Numbered from the stretch's first letter, positions 27,528 to 37,270 are shown. The stretch is 64,000 nucleotides of DNA from Microbacterium saperdae (GCF_006716345.1 NZ_VFOX01000001.1:620001-684000), one strand, 5' to 3'. Notes: generated by a model from the sequence alone, not told the origin. Program-made: numbers and translations.

Positions 27528-28892
27528 ATGACCGACTACGCCGTCATCAACCCCGCCACCGGAGAGACGCTGGCGTCCTTCGACACCTTCACGGACGCGC
27601 AGATCGAGGAGGCCGTCGCGGCCGCCGACGAGGCCCACCGCGAATGGTCGCGCTCGTCGACCGTGGCCGAGCGCGCCGCGCTCCTGCGCCGCGCCGCCGA
27701 GCTGCACCGCGAACGTCGAGAAGCTCTCGCCGACGTGTTCGTGCGCGAGATGGGCAAGCCGCGCGAAGCGGCGCTGGGCGAGGTCGACTTCGCCGCCGAC
27801 ATCGCCGACTACTACGCCGACCAGGCGGAGGCGATCATGGCCGACCAGCCGATCGCGATCCTCGGAGACGGCACGGCGATCATCCGTCGTTCCTCGCTGG
27901 GGCCGCTCGTCGGCATCATGCCGTGGAACTTCCCGGCCTACCAGATCGTGCGCTTCGCAGCCCCGAACCTCATCGTCGGCAACACGATCCTGCTCAAGCC
28001 CGCCCCGCAGTGCCCCGAGTCGTCGACCGCCCTCGAGGCGATCTACCACGATGCCGGGTTCCCGAAGGGCGCGTACCAGAACGTGCTGGCGACCAACGAT
28101 CAGATCGCGACGATGATCGCGGATCCTCGTGTGCAGGGTGTCTCGCTCACCGGTTCCGAACGTGCGGGAGCGGCCGTCGCCGAGATCGCCGGTCGCCACC
28201 TCAAGAAGGTCGCGCTCGAGCTCGGCGGTTCCGACCCGTTCATCCTGCTGTCCACGGATGACCTCGATGCCACGGTGCAGGCCGGCGTCGACGCACGCCT
28301 GGACAACAACGGCCAGGCCTGCAACGGCGCCAAGCGCTTCATCATCGTCGACGGTCTCTACGACTCCTTCGTCGAGAAGTTCACGGCGGCGATGGCGTCC
28401 GTCGAGGCGACCGACCCGACGCTCGACGACACCGTGCTCGGACCTGTGGCCTCGGAGACCGCGGCCGAGAACCTGCAGAAGCAGATCGATCAGGCCGTCG
28501 AGCAGGGAGCAACCCTTCTGACCGGAGGTACCCGCGACGGTGCGTTCTTCGCGCCCACCGTTCTCGCGGATGTCACACCCGAGATGAACGTCTACCGCGA
28601 GGAGCTCTTCGGCCCGGCAGCGGTCGTCTACCGCGTCGCGGACGAGGCGGCTGCGGTCGCGCTCGCGAACGACACGTCGTTCGGCCTCGGCTCCTACGTC
28701 TTCACGACGGATGCCGAGCAGGCCGAGCGCGTGGCCGACAAGATCGAGGCGGGCATGGTCTACGTCAACCTCGTGCTGGCCGACAGCCCCGAGCTGCCCT
28801 TCGGCGGCGTGAAGCGCAGCGGTACGTCGCGCGAGCTCGGACACCTGGCCGCAGACGAGTTCGTGAACCGGAAGCTCATCCGTATCGGCTGA
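27528..28892 (+). CDS. Aldehyde dehydrogenase, probable 4-aminobutanal or succinic semialdehyde dehydrogenase
   Basis: The 454-residue ALDH has INPATGETLASFDTFTDAQIEEAV, MPWNFPAYQIVRFAAPNLIVGNTILLKPAP, VSLTGSERAGAAVAEIAGRHLKKVALELGGSDPFI and the catalytic Cys in NNGQACNGAKRFI. It resembles the short Sad/YneI-type succinic semialdehyde dehydrogenases. The pathway needs one enzyme for 4-aminobutanal and one for succinic semialdehyde, and the operon has two ALDHs, so this one may take 4-aminobutanal. A terminator follows 16 bp after the stop. Confidence 0.85.
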   Translation: MTDYAVINPATGETLASFDTFTDAQIEEAVAAADEAHREWSRSSTVAERAALLRRAAELHRERREALADVFVREMGKPREAALGEVDFAADIADYYADQAEAIMADQPIAILGDGTAIIRRSSLGPLVGIMPWNFPAYQIVRFAAPNLIVGNTILLKPAPQCPESSTALEAIYHDAGFPKGAYQNVLATNDQIATMIADPRVQGVSLTGSERAGAAVAEIAGRHLKKVALELGGSDPFILLSTDDLDATVQAGVDARLDNNGQACNGAKRFIIVDGLYDSFVEKFTAAMASVEATDPTLDDTVLGPVASETAAENLQKQIDQAVEQGATLLTGGTRDGAFFAPTVLADVTPEMNVYREELFGPAAVVYRVADEAAAVALANDTSFGLGSYVFTTDAEQAERVADKIEAGMVYVNLVLADSPELPFGGVKRSGTSRELGHLAADEFVNRKLIRIG

Positions 28893-28907
28893 GTTCGCGC
28901 TTCTCTC

Positions 28908-28947
28908 ACCACAGGGGTGGATGCCACGCGGCATCCACCCCTGTGGT
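28908..28947 (+). terminator. Intrinsic terminator of the putrescine operon
   Basis: A perfect 18-bp stem (left arm 28908-28925, right arm 28930-28947) with loop ACGC closes the operon. There is no T-tract. Confidence 0.85.
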
Positions 28948-29062
28948 GCGTCCGCCGCACGATCTCGGAGTTCTGCCGCATCTCGGAAGGCCGCGCCCGC
29001 GCGGATCCGAAGTGCCGCAGAACTCCGAAGCCTCGCGACCCGGCCGGGCGTAGGGTCGAAGC

Positions 29063-30787
29063 ATGGCCAATGTCGCTGAGAACATCGTCAAGACTCTGCA
29101 CGCCAACGGGATCGACCGTGTCTACGGCCTTCCCGGTGATTCGCTCAACGGGTTCACGGATGCCCTCCGCAAGGACGGCACGATCCGCTGGGTCCATGTG
29201 CGGCATGAGGAGGCAGCGGCCTTCGCCGCCGCTGCGGATGCCGCCACCACGGGTGAACTCGCGGTCGTTGCCGGCTCCTGCGGCCCCGGAAACCTGCATC
29301 TCATCAACGGCCTGTACGACGCGAACCGCTCGCGCGTGCCGGTGCTCGCGATCGCGGCGCACATCCCGACCACGGAGATCGGCACCGGGTACTTCCAGGA
29401 GACGCACCCGCAGGAGCTCTTCCGTGAGTGCAGCGTCTACGTGGAGTACGTCGCCGACCCGAAGCAGATGCCCCGTCTGCTCGAGATCGCGATGCGTGCG
29501 GCCATCGAGCAGCGCGGGGTCGCCGTCCTCGTGATCCCCGGTGACGTGGCGCTGGCCGAGATCGCCGACGATCGTGCGGTCGTGATCGAGCGCGCGCGTC
29601 CGGTGATCGTGCCCAGCGGACCCGAGCTCGAGCAGGCGGCGACGCTGCTGAACGCGGCCAAGAAGGTCACGATCCTCGCCGGCGCCGGAGTCGAAGGGGC
29701 GCACGATGAGGTCCTCGCGCTGGCCGACCGGCTGGGCGCACCGATCGTCCACGCGCTCCGCGGCAAGGAGTTCATCGAGTACGACAACCCCTTCGACGTC
29801 GGGATGACGGGGCTGCTCGGCTTCGCCTCGGGGTACCGGGCGATGGAGGCTGCGGATGCGCTGCTGGTGCTGGGCAGCGACTTCCCCTACGAGCAGTTCT
29901 ACCCGGATCACGCCACGACCATCCAGGTCGACATCCGCGGCTCTCAGCTCGGCAAGCGGCATCCGCTGGATCTCGGGCTGGTCGGAGACGTCCGCGCGAC
30001 CGCCGAGGCGCTGCTGCCCCGCCTGGCCGAGAGGGCGGACCGCTCGCACCTCGACGACTCCACCGCCCACTACCGCAAGACCAGGGCGAAACTCGACGAC
30101 CTCGCGGTGCCGACGAAGGCAGGTCGTCCGATCCACCCGCAGTACCTCGCGCGGCTGTTGAACGAGCAGGCGGCGGATGACGCGATCTTCACGGCCGATG
30201 TCGGTTCGCCCACGGTCTGGGCGGCGCGTTACCTGAAGATGAGTGAGCACCGGCGCCTGGTCGGCTCGTTCAACCACGGCTCGATGGCGAACGCGCTGCT
30301 GCACGGCATCGGCGCGCAGGTCGCGCATCCGGATCGCCAGGTGGTCGCCCTCGCCGGTGACGGCGGACTGGCGATGATGCTCGGCGAGCTCATCACCCTG
30401 ACGCAGAACGATCTGCCCGTGAAGACGATCGTGGTGAACAACTCCTCGCTCAACTTCGTCGAGCTGGAGATGAAGGCCGCCGGATTCGTCACGTACGGCA
30501 CCGATCTGAAGAACCCGAGCTTCGCCGCGATCGCCGAGGCCATGGGCATCTTCGCGCGTCGCGTCGAGCGCAGCGAGGATCTGGCGGATGCCGTCCGCGA
30601 GGTGCTCGCGCACGACGGCCCCGCCCTGCTCGACGTGGTCACCGAACGGCAGGAGCTGTCGATGCCGCCGGCGATCGAGGCTGCGCAGGTGAAGGGCTTC
30701 GCGCTCTACGCCATCCGCACCGTCATGTCGGGCCGCGGCGACGAGCTGCTCGACCTCGCCCGCGCGAACTGGCGTCAGCTGTTCTGA
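29063..30787 (+). CDS. poxB: Pyruvate dehydrogenase (quinone)/pyruvate oxidase, ThDP-dependent
   Basis: The 574-residue thiamine-diphosphate enzyme oxidatively decarboxylates pyruvate to acetate and CO2, passing electrons to membrane quinone. It has the N-terminal Glu in VRHEEAAAFAAAADA, the ThDP/Mg block ALAGDGGLAMMLGELITLTQNDLPVKTIVVNNSSLNF, and a C-terminal GFALYAIRTVMSGRGDELLDLARANWRQLF matching the lipid-binding tail of E. coli PoxB. It is downstream of the putrescine operon but behind its own start and the terminator, so a separate unit. Confidence 0.9.
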   Translation: MANVAENIVKTLHANGIDRVYGLPGDSLNGFTDALRKDGTIRWVHVRHEEAAAFAAAADAATTGELAVVAGSCGPGNLHLINGLYDANRSRVPVLAIAAHIPTTEIGTGYFQETHPQELFRECSVYVEYVADPKQMPRLLEIAMRAAIEQRGVAVLVIPGDVALAEIADDRAVVIERARPVIVPSGPELEQAATLLNAAKKVTILAGAGVEGAHDEVLALADRLGAPIVHALRGKEFIEYDNPFDVGMTGLLGFASGYRAMEAADALLVLGSDFPYEQFYPDHATTIQVDIRGSQLGKRHPLDLGLVGDVRATAEALLPRLAERADRSHLDDSTAHYRKTRAKLDDLAVPTKAGRPIHPQYLARLLNEQAADDAIFTADVGSPTVWAARYLKMSEHRRLVGSFNHGSMANALLHGIGAQVAHPDRQVVALAGDGGLAMMLGELITLTQNDLPVKTIVVNNSSLNFVELEMKAAGFVTYGTDLKNPSFAAIAEAMGIFARRVERSEDLADAVREVLAHDGPALLDVVTERQELSMPPAIEAAQVKGFALYAIRTVMSGRGDELLDLARANWRQLF

Positions 30788-30820
30788 CGCTGCGGCGCCG
30801 CATCCGCGGGTCCTGAGCGA

Positions 30821-30901
30821 GCGCCCTTCGTCTCGCTGCGCTCGCTCAGGGTGCGACCTCCGCTCCCTGAGCGACGAGCGCAGCGAGGAGACGAAGGGCG
30901 C
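30821..30901. repeat. REP-like imperfect inverted repeat between convergent genes
   Basis: The left arm (30821-30851, GCGCCCTTCGTCTCGCTGCG...) and right arm (30865-30901, ...CGCAGCGAGGAGACGAAGGG) are long imperfect complements. The core TCTCGCTGCGCTCGCT recurs at about 62487-62503. It probably doubles as a terminator for poxB and the TPR gene. Confidence 0.6.
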
Positions 30902-30906
30902 CGCGC

Positions 30907-33705
30907 TCAGCTCTCGATGAGTGCGCGCACCTCTGCGGCCTCGCCATGGCGCCCGAGCGCCTCGAGCGTGTTGCCGAGCTCCAACCCGGCGACCTGGCGC
31001 AGGGGAGGGTGCTCCGCGCCGTGTTCCAGCGCGCTGCGGTACACGGCCACCGCGTCGCCGGCTCGTTCGTTGCCGGCGAGCAGCCGGGCGGCGAACAGCT
31101 CCGAACCGCCGGCTGCCCCGGTGTCGCCGATCTCCGCGAACGCGTCAGCAGCGGTGAGCGCGGCGGCGACCGCTTCGTCGATGCGCCCGATCTCGGCCAG
31201 TGCTCGGCCGCGGGAGTCGGTGACGTCGGCGAGGAGCCACTGCGCGTCGTGCTCCTGCGCGAGCGCGGTGACCTCATCGAACAGAGCGAAGGCCCGGTCG
31301 TCCTGCCGTCCGCCGTACACCTGACCGAGGTTGTGCAGCACCTCGACCAGAGCGCCGGTGGCGTCCGGCGCGCGGCGCACGATCTCGGCGGCCGACTCCA
31401 GCAGGGCGAGGGCGTCGTCGTTCTCGTCGAACCGGGCGAGGATCTTGGCCTGCTCGGTCATCGACACGGCTTGATCGGCGTGCTCCTCGGCTTCGCCGTA
31501 GAGGGTCGCCGCGTAGCCGAATGCGCCCACGGCCTGGCCGTACTCGCCTGCGCCGGTCAGTGCACGAGCCAGCATCGAGGCGGTCATGGCGCGGGAGGCG
31601 GCGGGCACCTCGGCCTGCTCCTCCTGCTCGAGCACCGTGCCGAACAGCTCGGCGGCCTCCTCGGTGTCCCCCACGGCGAGCATGGCGCGCGCCAGCCGGA
31701 AGTTCGCTCCGGCGAGGTCGCCGCCCTCCTGCGCGACCAGTCGAGCGGTCACCCGGTACCGAGCGAGGGACTTCTCCGGCTGCCCTGCGTCCTCCCAGAG
31801 CGCGCCGGCGAGCAGGTGGGCCGCGGCGAGGGCCTGCGTGGCTCCGAGTCCGGCGAGCAGGCGGCAGGCCTCATCGGCATCCGTCGCGCCTTCCACGTAG
31901 GCGTCCGAGCCGCCGCGCACCCGGGCGCGGGTCTGCAGGGCTTGCGCGCGGTGGCCGATGCTGAGGTCGTCCTGCGCCAGGAAGCGATCGAGCAGCGACG
32001 AGGCCGATTCGATGTCGCCCTTGCTCAGCACGGCGTGGATCGCGACGAGCGTCGTCGTGTTCGACAGCCGCGTGTCCTCAGCTTCGGCGAAGGCCCGCGC
32101 GGCGTGCTCCGCCAGGTCCAGCGCCGCATCCGCCTCGTCGGACTGCAGGTGCAGCGACGCACGGCTGATCGCGAGGTCGCCACGCGACCAGGCGGGCAGC
32201 GATGCGGCATCGGCCAAGGCGTCCTCGAGATCCGCGGTGGTCTCCGGAGTGTTGAGTCCGAACGTCGCGAGGCCCAGACGCTCCTCGAGCGCGGCCTGCA
32301 CGTCCTTCCCGGCGTCGCGCAGCGCGGCCACGCGCTCGGGGAGCAGTGCGGCGGCCTCTGCGGCACGGTCGAGGGCGACCAGGATGCCGATGCGCATGGA
32401 CAGCAGCTGCGCGCGCTTGTACGGGTCCTCCACGCCGCTCGCACGGGGCAGGGCCTCGAGCGTCTCGTGCTCGGCGCCGTACTGTGCGAGTTCCATCGCG
32501 CGGTCGAACCAGCCGTCGGCGTCGACCGGGCTCGCGGCCGCCGGTGCTGCCACGAACGCGTCGGAGCGGATCGGCACGTCGTACTGCTCGTCGGCCAGCG
32601 CGCGCATCCGTCCGAGGCTCTGCGCGTGACCATCGGTGCCGTCGCGCCGGTCGAACTCCGCACCGATGCGGTCTGCCGTGGCCCAGGCCGTCGCCGCGAG
32701 CTCCTGCGCCGTCCAGGCGCCGTCGTGCGGGCCGAAGAACGGCTCCAGGGCGGGGGCGTCTGCGCCGCGCACCGGAGTGCCGCCGTGGCCCGCTGCGGTG
32801 ACGCGGTCGAGGGCGAACGCGAAAGCCGCCAGTGCGGCGAAATGCGCATCGACGTTGAGGCCGTCGTGTGCGAGCCAGGAGATGTGCCGCTCGACCAGCG
32901 ACAGCGCGCGCGCCTCGTTGCCGGTCAGCGCCGCGAACACGATGTTGTTGGCGACGATGCGGAGGTTGTCGGGGTTGTCCTTGGCGAGGCGGTAGCTGCG
33001 CAGGTGCGCGGTCTTCGCCTCTTCGCCGCGGCCGGCGCGCAGGTAGGGGATCAGCACACGCGACAGGGCGTGCTCCGGCTCCTCTCCACAGGAGAAGCCG
33101 CCCTCGATCATCTCCTCGACCAGGCGGATGGCGTCGGCGTCCCGCTCCGTCTCGGCGAAGAAGCCCGCGAACTGGCTGCGTCCGCACGCGTCGCAGTGGC
33201 TGTGCTCGTCGCGCGGGGTGGCCTCGAGCTGCACGCGCAGCGCCTCGGCATCCGCGATCCGTCCGGCATCCCAGGCATCCTCGAAACGGGCCGTCAGCAC
33301 ACCGCTGAGGCCGAGGCCGGCCGTGCGGTAGTGGGATTCCATGTCGTCGAGCACGGCGACGATCTGCTCCTGCGAGAACGCGGGGGAGGAGCGCAGCGAA
33401 GAGGCCATCCACTTGAACTGCCACATCAGATCGGCGCCGCCGTAGTCGAGGTCGCTCGGGAAGCGCTGCGGGTCGGCGTCGTGATGTGCGAGGCACCACG
33501 CGAAGGAGTTCAGCATGACGTCGGTCGCGCCGTTCATGTTCGCCGAGGCGGTCTGCCGCATGCGCGCCTCGTACTCGAGACGCTCATCGCCGATCTCCTG
33601 GGCCAGGGCGACGGCCTCGGAGACGAGCGCCTGCTCGGCAGGACCCCACGGGGTACGGTCGATCTCTTCGAGCAGCTGCTGGAAACGCTTCTTCGGACGT
33701 GCCAT
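30907..33705 (-). CDS. Large tetratricopeptide-repeat protein
   Basis: The 932-residue, mostly alpha-helical cytoplasmic protein has a C-terminal half (about 490-930) made of TPR-like helices rich in Ala/Glu, e.g. QPEKSLARYRVTARLVAQEGG and GNERAGDAVAVYRSALEHGAE. The N-terminal half contains HSHCDACGRSQF at 168-179, a Cys-x-x-Cys with two His that may bind metal. ATG 33705 (MARPKKRFQQLLEEID) is chosen; the frame upstream overlaps the next gene. It lies just downstream of an HSP90-like ATPase, and TPR proteins are classical HSP90 partners. Molecular role unknown. Confidence 0.8.
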   Translation of the reverse strand: MARPKKRFQQLLEEIDRTPWGPAEQALVSEAVALAQEIGDERLEYEARMRQTASANMNGATDVMLNSFAWCLAHHDADPQRFPSDLDYGGADLMWQFKWMASSLRSSPAFSQEQIVAVLDDMESHYRTAGLGLSGVLTARFEDAWDAGRIADAEALRVQLEATPRDEHSHCDACGRSQFAGFFAETERDADAIRLVEEMIEGGFSCGEEPEHALSRVLIPYLRAGRGEEAKTAHLRSYRLAKDNPDNLRIVANNIVFAALTGNEARALSLVERHISWLAHDGLNVDAHFAALAAFAFALDRVTAAGHGGTPVRGADAPALEPFFGPHDGAWTAQELAATAWATADRIGAEFDRRDGTDGHAQSLGRMRALADEQYDVPIRSDAFVAAPAAASPVDADGWFDRAMELAQYGAEHETLEALPRASGVEDPYKRAQLLSMRIGILVALDRAAEAAALLPERVAALRDAGKDVQAALEERLGLATFGLNTPETTADLEDALADAASLPAWSRGDLAISRASLHLQSDEADAALDLAEHAARAFAEAEDTRLSNTTTLVAIHAVLSKGDIESASSLLDRFLAQDDLSIGHRAQALQTRARVRGGSDAYVEGATDADEACRLLAGLGATQALAAAHLLAGALWEDAGQPEKSLARYRVTARLVAQEGGDLAGANFRLARAMLAVGDTEEAAELFGTVLEQEEQAEVPAASRAMTASMLARALTGAGEYGQAVGAFGYAATLYGEAEEHADQAVSMTEQAKILARFDENDDALALLESAAEIVRRAPDATGALVEVLHNLGQVYGGRQDDRAFALFDEVTALAQEHDAQWLLADVTDSRGRALAEIGRIDEAVAAALTAADAFAEIGDTGAAGGSELFAARLLAGNERAGDAVAVYRSALEHGAEHPPLRQVAGLELGNTLEALGRHGEAAEVRALIES

Positions 33706-33740
33706 GGACGGGTCCCTTCGATGGGTCGGTACGTGAGGGT

Positions 33741-35564
33741 TCAGCGGGCCTCGTCGAACGGGATGGTGTCCCCTTCGAGGCCGGCCGAGAGCGAGACGAG
33801 ATCGCTGAGCGCGGTGGTCATCAGACCGCGGTCGGCATCGGTGAGCGGATGGTGCCCCGCGAGCAGCGCCTGGATGTACAGCAGCTGCACGGTGCGGGCG
33901 AACACGGCGTCGTCCTGCACGCGCACGAGTGCCCGTACGACCCGGTTGCTCCAGTTCAGGCAGAGGCGCGCGCGCAGGTCGTCGTCGCGGCCCAGCGAAC
34001 GGCTCTGATCGATCTTGTCGAGCACACCGCCCCAGAGCGCGCCGGTGATGCCCTTGGTGCGGGTGCGATCGATGGCCCGCAGCACCTCGGGATCGGCGAC
34101 GTAGAGGGCGGAGAGCTCGGGTCGGTCGATCGAGCGCACCACGACAGAGCACTCGGCGGCCGCGAGCACCGCGCCGGCACGGGCTTCCAGAGCGACGGCG
34201 GCGTCACGGTCGTCGAGTGGCGGAGGGTCGAGGCGGTCGAGCTCGCCCGTGACGTCGACCTGCTCGATCGTGACGTTCGGGTACAGCTCCGGCAGCATCC
34301 GCACCAGGTCGGCGTCGAACAGGTATCCGCCGTTGACGAGAACCTCGGACGACGGCGAGATGCCGGCCACCTGGCGGAACTCGTCGACGGACGCGGCGTA
34401 CCGCACGTGCGGGTAGCGCTCGACGAGGTCGCCGATGCGGATCGTGCCGTGCGTGGTCTCCAGCGTCAGCCAGCGCGTGATGAACTGCGCGAGTTCCGGG
34501 TCGTGGCGCACGAGCGACTTGAGCCCGACCTCGTGGATCGCCACGAACTGCGCCAGACGGTGCGGTTCGCGCAGGCCGAGCTCGAGCACCCACCGTCGGA
34601 TGCCGGCGCCGAGCTGCTCGCGCACCCGCTCCAGCGCGGCGTCCTCCACCAGCGACTCCCTGCTGGCGGTGGGGGCGAGCCCGGTCGAGTCGACCACGGC
34701 GCGCACGAAGAAGGCCCAGTCGGGCAGCACGTCGTCGACGCGCTCCGAGAGCAGCATCCGCCCGAGGTACATGCGCGTCGCCTGCCGTGCGCCGGGTGGA
34801 GGGGCGTAGGGGAGCACGTACGCCAGCCCGCGCGTGCCGGTGGCCGGCTCGCTGAGCTCGATGACGTCGAGCGGACCGGCGCCGAGCAGAGTGCGTCCGT
34901 AGGCCACCGCCGCCTCGATGTCGTCCGCCACGTCGAGGAACGGAGGGGTGCGGGTGACCTCGATGTCGTCGCCGGGGGCGTCGATCGTGACGCGGACGGG
35001 CAGGAACTCGCCGAAGGTCGTCGCGAGCTCGTGCACCGCCGCAGGTCGGAGCAGCTCGTCGGCGTCGAAGCGGGGGACGAGGTGCACGCTGGTCCCGATC
35101 GGCAGCTCCTCGTCGATCTCGGAGACCTGGAAGGTGCCGTCGGAGCTGCCCGTCCATTCGACGGAGGCACCGCCGCGCGCGCTGCGGGAGCGGATGACGA
35201 TCGTGTCGGCGACCATGAAGCAGCTCAACAGCCCGATACCGAACTGGCCGAGGTAGTCGCTGCGGGGGAGATCGAAGATGTCGCGCTTGGAGCTGCGGCC
35301 CACTGTCGCCAGCAGATCGGCCACTTCGGACGCGGTGAGACCGACGCCGTCGTCGCGCAGCACGAACTCGCCGTTCTCTGCGGTCAGCGGAGTGATCCGG
35401 ATGCGCCCGCCCCCGCCATCGACCTCGCGACGGGCGGTGATGGCGTCACGCGCGTTCTGCAGGAGCTCCCGCAGGTACACGCGAGGGCTGGAGTAGATGT
35501 GCCTGCTGAGCAGGTCGACGACCCCGCGCAGATCCACCTGGAACTGCTGTACTTCAGCGCTCAC
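33741..35564 (-). CDS. HSP90-family (HtpG-like) GHKL ATPase
   Basis: The 607-residue protein has the complete GHKL ATP pocket: N-box YLRELLQNARDAI (Glu33, Asn37), G1 box DDGVGL at 71-76, and GQFGIGLLSCFMVA at 106-119. The middle part resembles HtpG (LYLGRMLLSERVDDVLPDWAFFVRAVVDSTGLAPTASRE). It diverges from canonical HtpG in the C-terminal half. Start: an AGGAGG at 35571-35578 sits 6 bases upstream of GTG 35564 and would lie inside the gene if ATG 35585 were used, so GTG is preferred. It is followed by the TPR gene, probably one operon. Client proteins are unknown. Confidence 0.85.
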   Translation of the reverse strand: MSAEVQQFQVDLRGVVDLLSRHIYSSPRVYLRELLQNARDAITARREVDGGGGRIRITPLTAENGEFVLRDDGVGLTASEVADLLATVGRSSKRDIFDLPRSDYLGQFGIGLLSCFMVADTIVIRSRSARGGASVEWTGSSDGTFQVSEIDEELPIGTSVHLVPRFDADELLRPAAVHELATTFGEFLPVRVTIDAPGDDIEVTRTPPFLDVADDIEAAVAYGRTLLGAGPLDVIELSEPATGTRGLAYVLPYAPPPGARQATRMYLGRMLLSERVDDVLPDWAFFVRAVVDSTGLAPTASRESLVEDAALERVREQLGAGIRRWVLELGLREPHRLAQFVAIHEVGLKSLVRHDPELAQFITRWLTLETTHGTIRIGDLVERYPHVRYAASVDEFRQVAGISPSSEVLVNGGYLFDADLVRMLPELYPNVTIEQVDVTGELDRLDPPPLDDRDAAVALEARAGAVLAAAECSVVVRSIDRPELSALYVADPEVLRAIDRTRTKGITGALWGGVLDKIDQSRSLGRDDDLRARLCLNWSNRVVRALVRVQDDAVFARTVQLLYIQALLAGHHPLTDADRGLMTTALSDLVSLSAGLEGDTIPFDEAR

Positions 35565-35626
35565 CGGCGCTCCCTCCTGATGCATCCGCTCGCCGAGCCT
35601 AACAACAACACGCGCGCAGGCCTCGG

Positions 35627-35656
35627 TTCGGTTGCAGCGGACGGATGCCGTACACT
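35627..35656 (+). promoter_or_regulatory. Possible promoter for tRNA-Trp/secE/nusG
   Basis: TTCGGT (35627-35632) and TACACT (35651-35656) are 18 bp apart, about 100 bp upstream of tRNA-Trp. The match is weak at -35. Confidence 0.35.
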
Positions 35657-35757
35657 GATGTGGCAGTTGTTTTCTGCATTCTTTCGCCATGCCTGGGATC
35701 CTCGGTCCCGGAATCGGTGGCAGAGTGGAGAGGACACCCCGAGGCCAGACGGTCTCT

Positions 35758-35830
<73 letters not shown>

Positions 35831-35870
35831 CGCGTCAGCGCAACGCTGACACACGAAAGGTACATTCAGG

Positions 35871-36143
35871 ATGGATCAGGACGAACCGCGCGGCGAGGTC
35901 GTCGCGGCTGGCGCCACCCGCGAGAAGAAGGGCAACCCCTTCTCCCGGTTCTTCGGGGGCATCGCCCTGTTCATCCGCCAGGTCATCTCCGAGCTCCGCA
36001 AGGTCGTCACCCCGACTCGCAAGGAGCTGTTCAAGTTCACCGGGGTGGTGCTCGTCTTCGTTCTGATCGTGATGGGCATCGTCTACGGCTTGGACACTCT
36101 GTTCGCATTCGTGACGCACTGGGTTTTCGGAATCCCCGGCTGA
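35871..36143 (+). CDS. secE: Preprotein translocase subunit SecE
   Basis: SecE clamps SecY in the membrane protein-export channel. This 90-residue protein has the conserved amphipathic segment FIRQVISELRKVVTPTRKELFKFT (about 34-57) followed by a single transmembrane helix (about 58-76). It is a short one-helix SecE, as normal in actinobacteria. It lies between tRNA-Trp and nusG, the conserved context. Confidence 0.95.
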   Translation: MDQDEPRGEVVAAGATREKKGNPFSRFFGGIALFIRQVISELRKVVTPTRKELFKFTGVVLVFVLIVMGIVYGLDTLFAFVTHWVFGIPG

Positions 36144-36185
36144 TGATGCCCGCGGCTCGCGCCGCAGCTATGGAGAAGAAAAAAC

Positions 36186-37223
36186 GTGTCTGAACGATAT
36201 TCCGACGACGCCGACTGGGCGACCGCGGCTGAGCAGTCCAGCGAGGAAGACGAGGCCCAGGAGGGCAACGTCCTCGCCGCTGAGGAACTCTCCGTCACCT
36301 CGGCAGAGCACGTCGCCCTGCACATCGAGGATGTGGACGGCGAAGAAGAAGACACTGACACCGATGACGACATCGTCGTCGAAGACCCGGAGGCGGACGC
36401 GATCGTGAACGACGCTCTCAACCTGGACGAAGCGGCCGAGTCTGAGGCTGCCGCTGAGGTCCTGAACGATGCTGTGGCCGAAGAGACGGCTGACCAGGAG
36501 GCCGCTGCGGCCGACGAGGTCACCCCGTACGACGGTCCCGACCTCGGTGCTGATGACGTGCAGGGCGACGAGGACTCCTCGGACGACGAGGACGCGGAGG
36601 AGGACCCGTACGAGGCCTTCCGCATGGACCTCCGCATGCTCCCGGGCAAGTGGTACGTCATTCACTCCTACGCCGGTTTCGAGCGCAAGGTCAAGGCGAA
36701 CATCGAGCAGCGCAAGTCGACGCTCGAGGTCGAGGACGAGATCTACCAGATCGAGGTCCCGATGGAGGACGTCGTCGAGATCAAGAACGGCCAGCGCAAG
36801 ATGGTGACTCGCGTGCGCATCCCGGGCTACGTGCTCGTGCGTATGGAGCTCACGGAAGACACCTGGTCCGTCGTGCGTCACACCCCCGGCGTCACCGGCT
36901 TCGTGGGCAACGCCCACAACCCGACGCCGCTCCGCTTCGAAGAGGCCTTCAACATGCTGAAGTCCCTCGTCGAGGTCAAGGACCTCCCGACCGCGAAGAA
37001 CATCGCGTCGAAGGGCGGCCTGGCTGTGGCCCGTCCGCTCCCGGCCGAGGTCGACTTCGAGGTCGGCGAGACCATCACGATCAAGGAAGGCTCGTTCGCG
37101 GGTCTGCCCGGTTCGATCAGCGAGATCAAGCCCGAGAGCGGCAAGCTCACCGTGCTCGTCTCCCTGTTCGAGCGCGAGACCCCGGTCGAGCTGTCGTTCG
37201 ACCAGGTCACCAAGATGGTCTGA
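36186..37223 (+). CDS. nusG: Transcription termination/antitermination factor NusG
   Basis: NusG binds RNA polymerase and links it to Rho or ribosomes. The 345-residue product has an acidic, low-complexity N-terminal extension (about 1-150, rich in Asp/Glu/Ala). The conserved NGN domain follows ([26 protein letters not shown]...[12 protein letters not shown]...[12 protein letters not shown]), then a KOW domain ([22 protein letters not shown]). The long acidic head is common in actinobacteria. Start is GTG 36186 after an AGAAGAAAA stretch. A strong terminator follows. Confidence 0.96.
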   Translation: MSERYSDDADWATAAEQSSEEDEAQEGNVLAAEELSVTSAEHVALHIEDVDGEEEDTDTDDDIVVEDPEADAIVNDALNLDEAAESEAAAEVLNDAVAEETADQEAAAADEVTPYDGPDLGADDVQGDEDSSDDEDAEEDPYEAFRMDLRMLPGKWYVIHSYAGFERKVKANIEQRKSTLEVEDEIYQIEVPMEDVVEIKNGQRKMVTRVRIPGYVLVRMELTEDTWSVVRHTPGVTGFVGNAHNPTPLRFEEAFNMLKSLVEVKDLPTAKNIASKGGLAVARPLPAEVDFEVGETITIKEGSFAGLPGSISEIKPESGKLTVLVSLFERETPVELSFDQVTKMV

Positions 37224-37234
37224 CACACGCTTCA

Positions 37235-37270
37235 CGAGAACGGCCGTCCCTTTCGGGGCGGCCGTTCTCG
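37235..37270 (+). terminator. Intrinsic terminator after nusG
   Basis: A perfect 12-bp stem (CGAGAACGGCCG / CGGCCGTTCTCG) with a 12-nt loop lies 12 bp after the nusG stop. Confidence 0.85.

Noticed and set aside
35565..35585. ATG 35585 as start of the HSP90-like protein
   Set aside because: The AGGAGG at 35571-35578 is correctly spaced for GTG 35564 and would be inside the coding sequence for ATG 35585.
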